DNA of 64,000 nt from Chloroflexota bacterium (GTDB lineage: Bacteria; Chloroflexota; Anaerolineae; Promineifilales; Promineifilaceae), in contig JAKEFB010000069.1 of assembly GCA_022616275.1 (NCBI GenBank), forward strand, positions 1 through 64,000, written 5' to 3'. The notes under the pieces were generated by a model. It was not told the DNA's origin, did no database searches, and worked only from the letters and a program-made list of their open reading frames with translations. This document shows positions 34,786 through 43,473 of the stretch, piece by piece. The number at the start of each line of letters is the position of its first letter. The first letter of the stretch is position 1. The position numbers and the translations under genes were made by a program.

Positions 34786-37249
34786 GGTGTCTGGCTACTT
34801 CGGCCACAACTTCTTCGATGGCGATGGGTTTCTTAAGAAATTCCCTGACTCCCGCTCCCAACAACTGAATTCGTTCCCCCTCGTCGCTGGGCGGGTTGGC
34901 CGACAAGACAATGACCGGAATGTGGCGGCTGTGTTCTTGCTCCCGCAGGCGGTAAATAGTCGTCCGGCCGTCCATGCGGGGCATAAGCATGTCCAGCAGA
35001 ATCAAGTCAGGTATATCGGTCGCTACAGCTTCCAGGGCCTGGTAACCGTCGTAAGCGGTGGTCACGTCAAACCCGTGGTAGGACAGAGCGTGCTTGAGCC
35101 AGTTAACGATATCTTTGTCGTCGTCCACCACCAGCACTTTGCCGTTGGTCTGGCCATCGGCCGAGAGGAGCACGCGGCGCACAGAACCCAGCAGCTCTTC
35201 TTCCCGGACCGGTTTGGTCAGATAATCGGCCGCACCCAGCGTTAGACCCTTCCCCGGGTCGGGAACGACAGAGATAATAACTACTGGTGTCTCGGCCGTG
35301 GCTGCGTCTGATTTCAATTGGTCCAGGATGCTCAAGCCGTCTATTTCCATGAGCAAATCCAGGGTGACCAGGTCCGGCTGCAACCGGTGGACCGCCCCAA
35401 TCACCTCGTGACTTTTTGTCACCACGTGGACCTGGTAACCGGCCTGAGTCAGGTGATGTTCGAAAAGCTGGGCAATCTGGGGATCGTCGTCCACAACCAG
35501 AACGGTGGCCGTGCTGCTTTCCTTGTGTAGGGCCCGGACTGGAGCCAGCTCGGCCGGCCCCTTGCGAAGGGCTCTACCGACCTTGACCACACCTTCTGGG
35601 AGGGGCAACGTGAAACCGACGGTCGTTCCTTCACCCAGCTTGCTCTTGAGCCAGATTTCGCCTCCGTGCATTTCAATCAGTGACCTGGTGATGTTAAGAC
35701 CCAGACCGGTACCGGCCTGTTGGCGGACGGCCGGATCGTCAGCCCGGAAGAAACGGGTAAACAACTTTTGCTGATCTTCGGGAGAGATACCCAGGCCGGT
35801 ATCGGTAATGTCTACCTCCAGCGTCTTTTTGATGACTCTGGCCCGAACGACGGCGCCACCACTGGGCGTGTACTTGTAGGCGTTGCTGAACAGGTTAATG
35901 AGGATCTGGGTAATGCGGTTGGGGTCGCCAAAAACGCGGGGCAAATCGGGTGGGACGTTCAGGCTGAGGGTCAGGCCGCGTTCCTCGAACTGCTTTTGCA
36001 CGACGCTGGCGGCCGTCGTAATGAGGTCGGCCATGCTGACCAACTGAACCTCCAATTCAATCTTGCCTGATTCAATGCGCGACAGGTCCAGGAGGTCGCG
36101 CACCAGTTCGTGCAAACGGTCGGTGTTGTTCTTGGCGATTTGCAGGAAACTGGCCTGTTGCTGGTTTACCTGGCCGGCGCTGCCCTGCAACACCAGGTCA
36201 ATGTAGCCCTTAATTGAGGTCAGGGGGGTACGCAGCTCGTGCGAGGCAATGGACACAAAGTCGCTCTTCATCCGGTCAATTTCTGCTTCGCGGGTGAAGT
36301 CGCGGAAAACGGCCACCATGCCGCCGGCCTCCTCGTAGCCGGCCAGGAAGGGGGCAAAGCTAACCGACAGGGTCCGGTTGCCCCAACCAATTTTCAGCGG
36401 CGGCCGGGCCAACTCCTTCTCTTTGAGTAAGGCCAGGATCAGATGTTGATCTTCTTCGTTCACCTTTTCGGCCATCAACTGGCTGACGTGGCGGCCGACG
36501 ATGTCGTCGGCCGATATTTCCATTAGACGGCTAATCGCCGGATTGGCAATAATCGCTTTTTCGTAGTTATCAATGACGATGACGCCGTCGGCAATCCCGT
36601 CCAGGATGGCTTCATTGCGGCTGGATTCGGCGTGCTCGCGGGCCAGAGCGACTGCCAGGTCCTGGGTTCGTTCGTTAACGCGCACGTCCAGCTCCTGGTT
36701 GATGCGCCGTACATCTTCCACGGCCCGTTCCGAGCTGCGCGCCGAAAGCCAGGAGATGAGGGCAATAACGAAGAAGGCCAGCGACCCGACAATATTGGGG
36801 ACGAAGTCGTTAGTGATGGCAATGGTCGTGTGTAAGATGGCGATCACGGCCGCTATGATAAAGCTGCCGTAGGAGCGCAGCAGCACACTGGCCATCAGGA
36901 TGGGAATGGCAAACATGAACAGGCTGCGACCCTGGATAACCTCCTCGGGCGCGTCAAAAGCCAGGACAGCGGTAAACAGGAGCAAAAACAGGCTGCTGGC
37001 TACCCAGCCTAACCAGTAACGGTTAATCAAATAGATAACTGCCAGGCCAACCAGCATCACGAAGCCGCCCTGGTAGAGGATGGCGGCTTCGGGCTCTAAT
37101 CCCAAAACGTCGTAAACAAAGGTAACTATCAGGCCAAAGAGAGTAATGAGCGCCGTGCTGAACAGGAGGATATTCAAAAGCCGGCCGCGACGGGCTTCGT
37201 CGGGATCGGTAGACGGAACGTCTAAGAGTCGGCTAATGAATTCCATCAT
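34766..37249 (-). CDS. Hybrid sensor histidine kinase with two receiver domains
   Basis: The 827-residue protein has about six transmembrane helices in 1-170, a coiled coil (~172-212), a PAS domain (~213-320) and a HisKA domain with His337 in SIASHELRTPL. The HATPase has LINLFSNAYKYTPSGG, DTGLGISPED and GTGLGLNIT. Two receiver domains follow: REC1 from ~577 (VLVVDDDPQIAQLFEHHL, Asp in VTLDLLMEIDG) and REC2 from ~700 (VLVVDDDKDIVNWLKHAL, Asp in ILLDMLMPRMDG). It has no DNA-binding output, so phosphate probably passes to another protein, possibly the orphan regulator at 32346. Confidence 0.92.
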   Translation of the reverse strand: MMEFISRLLDVPSTDPDEARRGRLLNILLFSTALITLFGLIVTFVYDVLGLEPEAAILYQGGFVMLVGLAVIYLINRYWLGWVASSLFLLLFTAVLAFDAPEEVIQGRSLFMFAIPILMASVLLRSYGSFIIAAVIAILHTTIAITNDFVPNIVGSLAFFVIALISWLSARSSERAVEDVRRINQELDVRVNERTQDLAVALAREHAESSRNEAILDGIADGVIVIDNYEKAIIANPAISRLMEISADDIVGRHVSQLMAEKVNEEDQHLILALLKEKELARPPLKIGWGNRTLSVSFAPFLAGYEEAGGMVAVFRDFTREAEIDRMKSDFVSIASHELRTPLTSIKGYIDLVLQGSAGQVNQQQASFLQIAKNNTDRLHELVRDLLDLSRIESGKIELEVQLVSMADLITTAASVVQKQFEERGLTLSLNVPPDLPRVFGDPNRITQILINLFSNAYKYTPSGGAVVRARVIKKTLEVDITDTGLGISPEDQQKLFTRFFRADDPAVRQQAGTGLGLNITRSLIEMHGGEIWLKSKLGEGTTVGFTLPLPEGVVKVGRALRKGPAELAPVRALHKESSTATVLVVDDDPQIAQLFEHHLTQAGYQVHVVTKSHEVIGAVHRLQPDLVTLDLLMEIDGLSILDQLKSDAATAETPVVIISVVPDPGKGLTLGAADYLTKPVREEELLGSVRRVLLSADGQTNGKVLVVDDDKDIVNWLKHALSYHGFDVTTAYDGYQALEAVATDIPDLILLDMLMPRMDGRTTIYRLREQEHSRHIPVIVLSANPPSDEGERIQLLGAGVREFLKKPIAIEEVVAEVARHLNQPAA

Positions 37250-37411
37250 TGGCTGGTTTTGTCACCTTAGCCTGCCTGGCAGGGCCCTGGCTACTTCAAA
37301 CACGACGTTGGCACTCACGTAAAGTCAACCACTATAACTAGTATAATATGTTAACACAAAATTAGACTACAGTACACTGTTACTATTAGGGTAAACTCCG
37401 CAAATCTCCGA

Positions 37412-37440
37412 GGGCACGTTTCGTGCCCCGACCTGCGGGG
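37412..37440. terminator. Double hairpin downstream of the diterpene cluster
   Basis: GGGCACG (37412-37418) pairs with CGTGCCC (37422-37428), and CCCCG (37426-37430) pairs with CGGGG (37436-37440). They lie just beyond the stop of the terpene cyclase, the last gene of the minus-strand cluster. Confidence 0.5.
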
Positions 37441-37450
37441 TTTGATGAAA

Positions 37451-39001
37451 TTAGGGAGGGCAACCGAGCGTTTCCTCATAGAGGATCAACGCGGCCAGAA
37501 TGGCAGCCCGCACGACGTCGTAAGAGGTGTAGAGGCACTTGCCAATCCATAATTCGGGGTAAGACGTATCGCCTGGCCGGTAGGTCCGGGCCAGGTAGGC
37601 GGCGCCCCGGTGCAAAATATCGGTATCCACCGGCTCGTATTGGTGAAAGTGGAGCAAAGCCGTCAGCGCGTAGGCCGTCTCCTCAGCCGTGCCTGTCTCG
37701 TAAAATCCCCAGGAACCATCCGGCCGTTGCGTGTGGGTCAGCCAGTCAATGGTATACTGGCAGGTGTGGGCCAGGTAGCCGCCGTTGCGCAGCAACCCGG
37801 CCAGCACGTGAGACGTGGCGTAATACGGGGAGATGTGCCATTTGTCAATCCAGTAAGTGTTAAAGATACGGTTGTCTAACAGCTTGACGATCACTTCCTC
37901 GATGACCTCGTAGCGATTGGGATAACTGTTGGGCAATAGCTCAATGGCTTCCAGGGCGTGCATATTGGTGCCAACGCTGATGTTCCGTTCGTACTCGTAG
38001 GTGCGGAAAACGTGTTTTTCCTTATTTTCAAAGCGAGCCAGAATGGCCGGGTCCACGTCGTAGCCGGCCAGGAGCAACAGCCGGGTCGTGACGGAAGTGA
38101 TATCTCCGTCAGGAATACCAAAGGTCTCGTCCAGTCCAATTCCCTGGGGAGTCAATTCGGCCTGAAGCTGCTGCCAGACGTCCGGCCCGGCGAATTCAGT
38201 AATGGGCAGCCCGGAGAAGGCCAGGTTGTTCAGGGCCCAGGTCAGTTCGAAGGTGCGGAAAGGGTACAGGTAGATAATGTGTTCCATGTGCGCTTGAGTA
38301 GCTTCCAGGTAGCTCAAGGCCCGGCTGTCGCTGCTGTTGCATAAAGAAAGGTAGTAGGCTGTGGCCGCCGGGGAGTTGCCCAGCGAGCCGTTGCTGGCCA
38401 GGGCATGCTTCATCTGGCTGACGTTTCCCCGCCTGCCCAGGAATTCCAGGGAGTGGACGGTGGAGATGCGTGGCGAATAGAGCATACTGGACGGGATGAG
38501 CCGTAGTTTTTCCGCCTGGATTTTACCGTAGCCACAGGTGTGGCGGGGCACGTCCAGGTCTATGGTCTGCGCGTCGGCCAGCAGGCTGGGAAACAACAGC
38601 TCAAAGCCAACCAGCTCAAAGGGATCACGGTGGAGAAGGTGCAAATGGTGCCAGAGGTAATACTCGGCCCGCTTGATGGCTTTCTCCACGGCGATACCTT
38701 CGCCACTATGGCGTAGAGCAATGGCTGCGGCCAGGGTGCAAATCACCCGGTCGTGGTAATAGAGGATCATGCCCCCCCAACTCCCGTCAGGGTGTTGGTT
38801 GGCCAGCAGCCAGTCAATCAGGTGCGGCCAATGGGGGCCCTGATGGTCGGGGCGTTGCAGCCTGGCCAGCCAGGCGATGTCATAGGAACTGGGTCCCATC
38901 CTTTGGTTCAGGCATCTGATTAACTCCTTGGCCTCTTCCCGATAATTCAAGGGCCTGTTCCTGGAAAAAGTAATACGCGTCTGTTCCTCTACCTTTATCA
39001 T
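37451..39001 (-). CDS. Class II diterpene cyclase, Rv3377c-like (halimane/clerodane type)
   Basis: The 516-residue protein has the double alpha-barrel of class II terpene cyclases. It starts with SSYDIAWLARL (38-48), a diterpene cyclase hallmark, and has QW-type motifs DGSWG at 72-76 and 428-432, KWHISPYYATSHVL (387-400) and GTAEETAYALTALL (437-450). The catalytic acid motif, DxDD in most copalyl diphosphate synthases, reads DGDIT (298-302). It therefore resembles the DxDTT of M. tuberculosis tuberculosinyl diphosphate synthase, and keeps the middle Asp that protonates the substrate. Expected substrate is geranylgeranyl diphosphate; the product is a bicyclic diphosphate of unknown skeleton. 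GAGGAGG precedes ATG 39001. It is the last gene of the cluster. Confidence 0.9.
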   Translation of the reverse strand: MIKVEEQTRITFSRNRPLNYREEAKELIRCLNQRMGPSSYDIAWLARLQRPDHQGPHWPHLIDWLLANQHPDGSWGGMILYYHDRVICTLAAAIALRHSGEGIAVEKAIKRAEYYLWHHLHLLHRDPFELVGFELLFPSLLADAQTIDLDVPRHTCGYGKIQAEKLRLIPSSMLYSPRISTVHSLEFLGRRGNVSQMKHALASNGSLGNSPAATAYYLSLCNSSDSRALSYLEATQAHMEHIIYLYPFRTFELTWALNNLAFSGLPITEFAGPDVWQQLQAELTPQGIGLDETFGIPDGDITSVTTRLLLLAGYDVDPAILARFENKEKHVFRTYEYERNISVGTNMHALEAIELLPNSYPNRYEVIEEVIVKLLDNRIFNTYWIDKWHISPYYATSHVLAGLLRNGGYLAHTCQYTIDWLTHTQRPDGSWGFYETGTAEETAYALTALLHFHQYEPVDTDILHRGAAYLARTYRPGDTSYPELWIGKCLYTSYDVVRAAILAALILYEETLGCPP

Positions 39002-39056
39002 CGGCGTCCTCCTCGCTCTCGGGCGCTGTCAATTAGAGTAAACCTTCTTTGTGTGG

Positions 39057-39992
39057 CTAGGTGATCTCCTTATCATTCTTCAGTTGGGGTGGGAGTTTGA
39101 CCTGGGGCAGCGGATACCAGAAGCTGCCATCGTCCGAACGGCGGCCGAGGCCCAGGACGTGGTGCCGGTTGAGCCTGTAAAAAGAGGCCAGGGTTTGCCA
39201 GGCCGCTGGCGGAAGGTCGTCGTAACTTTCGCTCACACGGCGGGTGTAGAGATGGTCATAAAGGATGGCCCGCAGCGTCCGGGCCTCCAGGTAGGGCGAG
39301 GGGCTGACGGTGAAGTAAAGGTCCTCGCTGCCGGTGGCAATCAGCGGCATGTCAAACGCCGCCGGCCGGTCGAAGCCAATGAAAAAGCTAACCGGCTCGA
39401 CGTATTCGCCGTAATAAGCTGTCACAATTTCTCTCTTGTCAGGCAGGCGGCCGTGGGCCTGGTAAAAATGAAGACCAATCTCGGCTACACTTTCGGCCGG
39501 GTCGTGGGCGCACACGCCAAAAAACAAATGATGCCGCCGGTGGCCGGCCGTGAGCCGGGTTATCTCGTCAAACGCATCGAGCGCCGAGGCATAAGCGGTT
39601 CCGGCCAGGCAGCGCCGGGCGTCGCCGTAGACGCGTACCCGGACTTCGTATTCCCGGTAGAACTCCAGCATCTCCTGGTTCTGGCTCAACCACAGCAGGC
39701 CCGGCATGATAAGCTGGCTGTACTCGTCGCCCCGTTCCAACAGGTCTGGTCCAAAGATCGGCGTCAACAACGTGTCAACGCCGTGATCGAAGAACAGTTT
39801 GTATAACTCGATTTGTCGCCGCCAGGTGATGGGCATATAAGTGGCCAGTCCGTTGCCATTCTGGCTGCCATGTTCAAGGACGAACCAACGGCGGGTGCCG
39901 TTAATGGGGAAGACGGCCGTCTTCGGCCCGCTGGCGCGCACCAGTTCGGCAACTTTTTCCGTGGTTAACGCTTGAAACGTCGAGAGCTCCAT
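39057..39992 (-). CDS. Rv3378c-like diterpene synthase/transferase
   Basis: The 311-residue protein aligns along its length, from memory, with M. tuberculosis Rv3378c (tuberculosinol/tuberculosinyl-adenosine synthase), which has a cis-prenyltransferase fold. Shared segments include VAELVRASGPK, VFPINGTRRWF (27-37), EFYREYEVRVRVYGD, HDPAESVAEI, REIVTAYYGEYVEP, FFIGFDRPAAFDMPL, LYFTVSPSPY and LRAILYDHLYTRR. The Arg pair of GTRRW is kept, but the position of the catalytic Asp34 of Rv3378c is Asn31 here. It should act on the diphosphate made by the adjacent cyclase, releasing an alcohol or transferring the prenyl group. It lies 5 bp after the methyltransferase gene and 55 bp before the cyclase. 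Confidence 0.9.
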   Translation of the reverse strand: MELSTFQALTTEKVAELVRASGPKTAVFPINGTRRWFVLEHGSQNGNGLATYMPITWRRQIELYKLFFDHGVDTLLTPIFGPDLLERGDEYSQLIMPGLLWLSQNQEMLEFYREYEVRVRVYGDARRCLAGTAYASALDAFDEITRLTAGHRRHHLFFGVCAHDPAESVAEIGLHFYQAHGRLPDKREIVTAYYGEYVEPVSFFIGFDRPAAFDMPLIATGSEDLYFTVSPSPYLEARTLRAILYDHLYTRRVSESYDDLPPAAWQTLASFYRLNRHHVLGLGRRSDDGSFWYPLPQVKLPPQLKNDKEIT

Positions 39993-39997
39993 TTCAC

Positions 39998-40579
39998 CTA
40001 CCCTTTACGCAATTTGGGAAAAAAACGTGTCGTCCGCGCCAGATATTCCTTGTAGCCGGGCACACTTTGGCTGAGCATTTCCTCCTCCTGACTGACCAGC
40101 TTGCCATAATCCCAGAATGTAGCTGCGGCTACCAGCAACGTCGGCAGCGCCGGGTTCAACAGCACCAGCCCGATCATCATCAGGAAGAAAGAGGTATAAA
40201 TGGGGTGGCGTACATGGGCGTAAGGGCCTTTATCAATCAGGTGTTGCTCCTTTTGAACTTCAATGCGCTCGCCGAAAAATTGTTGTAGATGGATACGCGC
40301 CCACCAATGCAGCGCCATTGCGCCGGCGAAAAAGGCCAGCCCAAAGAGCTGGACGAACAGGCCCCACCGGGCCGTAGTGTAAAAGCCCAGCCAGGGCAGA
40401 ATGGCCGGTTGGGCGATAATAAGGGCGGCGGCCGCTAACGCCATCACCGTATAGCTGAGGCTGCCGCTGCTGCCCTTCTCGCGCAGCGGGTCGTACCGGC
40501 GAATCAACCACAGGTGAACCAAGTAGAAAAGAGTCACCAGAACGATGATAACGATAGATAAGGTTAAGCCGGCGATCAT
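39998..40579 (-). CDS. Isoprenylcysteine carboxyl methyltransferase-family membrane enzyme
   Basis: The 193-residue integral membrane protein has about four to five hydrophobic segments. The ICMT/PEMT SAM-binding signature is present: GPYAHVRHPIYTSFFLM near 117-133 and the C-terminal QEEEMLSQSVPGYKEYLARTTRFFP. Such enzymes methylate lipophilic acceptors in the membrane. In this cluster a diterpene alcohol or acid is the likely acceptor (inference). It overlaps nothing, but only 5 bp separate it from the Rv3378c-like gene and 33 bp from the preceding membrane protein, so co-transcription is likely. Confidence 0.87.
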   Translation of the reverse strand: MIAGLTLSIVIIVLVTLFYLVHLWLIRRYDPLREKGSSGSLSYTVMALAAAALIIAQPAILPWLGFYTTARWGLFVQLFGLAFFAGAMALHWWARIHLQQFFGERIEVQKEQHLIDKGPYAHVRHPIYTSFFLMMIGLVLLNPALPTLLVAAATFWDYGKLVSQEEEMLSQSVPGYKEYLARTTRFFPKLRKG

Positions 40580-40612
40580 TCTTAGATTTGCACCTCTGTA
40601 TTGAGTCGTGTT

Positions 40613-41167
40613 TCAACTGAATTTGTGGTCTCCACTTTCGGACCTCCCGGCATATCGAGGGCCATAATCAACCAGGCTGATAACGACGGTGACGATGGCC
40701 GTAATAGACAAAACGGCGGCCCAACCCGGCAGAAGCTCGACCAGGAGACGGGTTATCATCAGGCCCAAAGGAAAGGCCAGGGCAAAGGCGGCCGTGTGCC
40801 CCAGGCCGATCCGTTCCCTGGCGGCTGCGCTCTGGGCGGCCGATAGGAGGACGGCGATTAACGCGCCGCCCAACAGATCACTTCGCCAGTTGCTCCAGTT
40901 GGCTAAAAGGTAGAGCCCCAGGCCCAGCGTCAACAGGGACATGACGGCGGCGTTGGTCAGGACGACGGCCGGCGGTTCCCGGTGGCCGGCGACGATCCTG
41001 TCCTCGGTGGCTCCAATGAGCAGAGCGCCCAGGAGGCTGCCGGTGATCGTGCTGGCCAGGGCCAGCGGCCATTGGCCGCTGGCCCAGAAATGCAGGGACA
41101 GCACCAGACCGCCTACCAGCGGCAGATTTTGGACAAACTCCCAGAAAACAATGCCGGCAAATTTCAT
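40613..41167 (-). CDS. Integral membrane protein of unknown function in the diterpene cluster
   Basis: The 184-residue protein has five predicted hydrophobic segments, including LVGGLVLSLHFWASGQW, LALASTITGSLLGALLI, VMSLLTLGLGLYLL and VLSITAIVTVVISLVDYG. A TEDRIVAGHREPP loop lies between helices two and three. I do not recognise a family. It is the only gene of the cluster without an assigned role and could be a transport accessory or a small integral membrane enzyme. Confidence 0.75.
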   Translation of the reverse strand: MKFAGIVFWEFVQNLPLVGGLVLSLHFWASGQWPLALASTITGSLLGALLIGATEDRIVAGHREPPAVVLTNAAVMSLLTLGLGLYLLANWSNWRSDLLGGALIAVLLSAAQSAAARERIGLGHTAAFALAFPLGLMITRLLVELLPGWAAVLSITAIVTVVISLVDYGPRYAGRSESGDHKFS

Positions 41168-41253
41168 AATTTCTTTATGACTGTCTGCTCAAGCCGGTCT
41201 TCCTTGGACTACGCTCAGGATAAACCTGACCGCGCCTGGATAGCTCAGTTCGG

Positions 41254-42627
41254 TCACGATACATTTCGTACGATCATAGGTAGACCACCGGCCGGATGGA
41301 GCGAAATGTGCGTGTCTGGCCGGACGGGGACGCCTGGCACCAGGGCCAGGCGGTAGCGTTGGAGGAGCATGGCCAGGATCACTTTGATTTCCATCATGGC
41401 AAAGGCGCTGCCGATGCACTGGCGCGACCCGCCGCTAAAAGGGTAATAGGCGTAACGCGGCCGGCCGGCCGGCTGCTCCGGGGTAAAGCGGGTGGGGTCA
41501 AAAACGTCGGGGTTGGGCCAGTAATCAGGCAGCCGGTGGCTGGCGTAGATGTTGACGAGCATCAGGGAGCCTTTCGGGATGGCCACACCATCAATCTCGT
41601 CGTCGGCGACCACGTCGCGCAACATGCTCCAGGTGGGCGGGTAAAGCCGTAACCCCTCTTCCACGACCATCGTCAGGTAGGATAGGTTACGCAAATCGTC
41701 ATAGGCCGGCCGGCGGCCCCCCAACGTCAAGGCAATTTCAGCCCGCAGCCGCTCCTCGGCCGCCGGGTTCTCGGCCAACAAATACAAGATCCAGGCCAGG
41801 GCGTTGGCCGGGTCTTCGTAGGCGGCGTAGAAGAGCGTCAGAATTTCGTCATGCAGCTCTCTGTCGCTCATTCCTTCACCCGTTTCCTGGTCGCGCGCCT
41901 GGCTTAACATCAACAAGACGTCGCTCCCCTCGTTACTGCTCCGGCGCTGGCCAATCAGCCCGTAGATGAACTGGTCGAGTATCTGGACGGCCTGGCAGAA
42001 ACGGCGATTGCCCGGCGTTGGCCAGGTGGCCGGCAGGCTGACCGGCGCCCGCAACCGGCGAGCCATGTAGTCGCGGGTCACATTCATGGCCTGTAGAATC
42101 CACTCTGTTTCGAGGCCGTAATCCACGCCGAACAGCGTCTTGAGTAAAATCTGGTGGTTCAAAGCCAGCGCCATTTCCATGACACTGACGATCTCGCCGC
42201 GCCCGGCCGGGCCGCGCCACGTTTCCAGCGCGGTGGCCGTCTTTCCGGCAATCGCCTCGGTAAAGCAGGCAATCTGCTGTTGGTGAAAAACAGGTTGGAC
42301 CATTCGGCGCTGGCGTAGCCACGATTCGCTCTTATTGGTGGCCAGCCCTTCGCCGACCAGCGGCTGTGAGGGGGCAAAAACGCCACTCATTTCGTAGTTG
42401 TCGCTGTGGAGGACGTGGTAAACGTGGCCAGGCTCGGCCACGTGAGTGAGGGTGTAGGGGCCAACTTTCAGGTGGAAAAAAGGGCCGTACTCCCTAGCTG
42501 CACTGTTAAAAGCGGCCAGTGGGTCGCGGTAAAAGCCCCAGACAAATTTCAGGGCGGCCGCCCCACGCGGGCCTGGGAGTTCTCTACTGCTGTCGCGCCG
42601 TAAGCCGGCGTCGTTTTCTATGATCAA
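41254..42627 (-). CDS. Cytochrome P450
   Basis: The 457-residue P450 has the heme loop FSGGSRQCIGSAFA with axial Cys404, ExxR at Glu324-Arg327 (EEGLRLYPP), and an I-helix AAYEDPANALAW around 268-279. The usual acid-alcohol pair (E/D-T) of the I-helix reads Glu271-Asp272, so the Thr that helps activate oxygen is missing. The overall pattern resembles bacterial P450s with eukaryote-like C-termini. The start is TTG 42627, preceded by AAGAGGA; no upstream in-frame ATG fits. Within the cluster it probably oxidises the diterpene. No ferredoxin or reductase gene is adjacent. Confidence 0.92.
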   Translation of the reverse strand: MIIENDAGLRRDSSRELPGPRGAAALKFVWGFYRDPLAAFNSAAREYGPFFHLKVGPYTLTHVAEPGHVYHVLHSDNYEMSGVFAPSQPLVGEGLATNKSESWLRQRRMVQPVFHQQQIACFTEAIAGKTATALETWRGPAGRGEIVSVMEMALALNHQILLKTLFGVDYGLETEWILQAMNVTRDYMARRLRAPVSLPATWPTPGNRRFCQAVQILDQFIYGLIGQRRSSNEGSDVLLMLSQARDQETGEGMSDRELHDEILTLFYAAYEDPANALAWILYLLAENPAAEERLRAEIALTLGGRRPAYDDLRNLSYLTMVVEEGLRLYPPTWSMLRDVVADDEIDGVAIPKGSLMLVNIYASHRLPDYWPNPDVFDPTRFTPEQPAGRPRYAYYPFSGGSRQCIGSAFAMMEIKVILAMLLQRYRLALVPGVPVRPDTHISLHPAGGLPMIVRNVS

Positions 42628-42637
42628 TCTCTTCCTC

Positions 42638-43420
42638 TTAATATTGCCCTAACAAGCCTTGCTGTCTGGCAGCCCGCTCGCACCACTTGAAAAAGAACCA
42701 GCCGCCCAGAAAAGTAGCCGCTGAATGAACGCCCAGCCAGACCAGGCTGCCTCCAGCCCATACTTCCCCCAGCGATTGCCCCTCCAAGACGACCTGGCGC
42801 AAGACGACGATACCCTGGGTGGTGGGCAGGGCCTGGGCCACGGCCGCCAGCCAGCCGGGAAAGCGGTCTATGGGAATTAAAGCGCCGTTCAGAAAGACGA
42901 GCGCGTACTGAATCAGGTCGGCCAGCGCCTGCACCTGCTTGAAGATCAACGTGGCCCCGGCGATGAGAAAGCCAAAGCCAAACAGGCCGACAATCGTCAG
43001 GGCGAAGACCAGCAGGCCGGCCGGCCGCAGCGGTATCTCGATGTCCAGCAGCAGGATGAGGCCGCCGGCCAGCGGCAGCATGATAACAGTGGTCGAGAGC
43101 AGGCGGGCCAGGGATTGGCCCAGGATCAGCAGGCCGGCCGGGGTCGGGCTCAAATACATCTGCTCCAGCGTCCCGGTCTGCATCTCGTCCTTCAGGTTCC
43201 AGCTCATGCTGACGATAATCTTCATGGCGTAAAACCAGACCAGGTAGCCCAGCAGAGCCGGGGCCAGTTGCACTTGCTGGATAGCGCCCCCGCCGATCAA
43301 GAAGCTGATTCCGACGAAAGCCACGCCCATGATAATCAGCTCGATGAACAGGTTGAACTTGTAGTGCCAGTCCAGCAGCAGGCCCTTGTGTGTTTCGTTA
43401 AAAAAGGTGGTCAGCAGCAT
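42638..43420 (-). CDS. ABC-2 type transporter permease
   Basis: The 260-residue permease has six hydrophobic segments typical of ABC-2 exporters. It has MQTGTLEQMYLSPTPAGLLILGQ, the conserved coupling-helix region, and LNGALIPIDRFPGWLAAVAQALPTT-like (key LIPIDRFP...ALP) near the fifth segment. With the ATPase at 43474 it forms an exporter. It lies 10 bp upstream of the P450 gene and 53 bp after the ATPase gene, on the same strand. Confidence 0.9.
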   Translation of the reverse strand: MLLTTFFNETHKGLLLDWHYKFNLFIELIIMGVAFVGISFLIGGGAIQQVQLAPALLGYLVWFYAMKIIVSMSWNLKDEMQTGTLEQMYLSPTPAGLLILGQSLARLLSTTVIMLPLAGGLILLLDIEIPLRPAGLLVFALTIVGLFGFGFLIAGATLIFKQVQALADLIQYALVFLNGALIPIDRFPGWLAAVAQALPTTQGIVVLRQVVLEGQSLGEVWAGGSLVWLGVHSAATFLGGWFFFKWCERAARQQGLLGQY

Positions 43421-43473
43421 TCGCGCTCTCTTCCAAAAATATGTTTATCACGCCCATTACGAGCCATTTCAGG

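Noticed and set aside
39057..39992. Interpretation as ordinary undecaprenyl diphosphate synthase
   Set aside because: The FPINGTRRWF and YYGEYVEP segments match Rv3378c, not the DGNGRWA motif of UppS, and a class II cyclase is adjacent.
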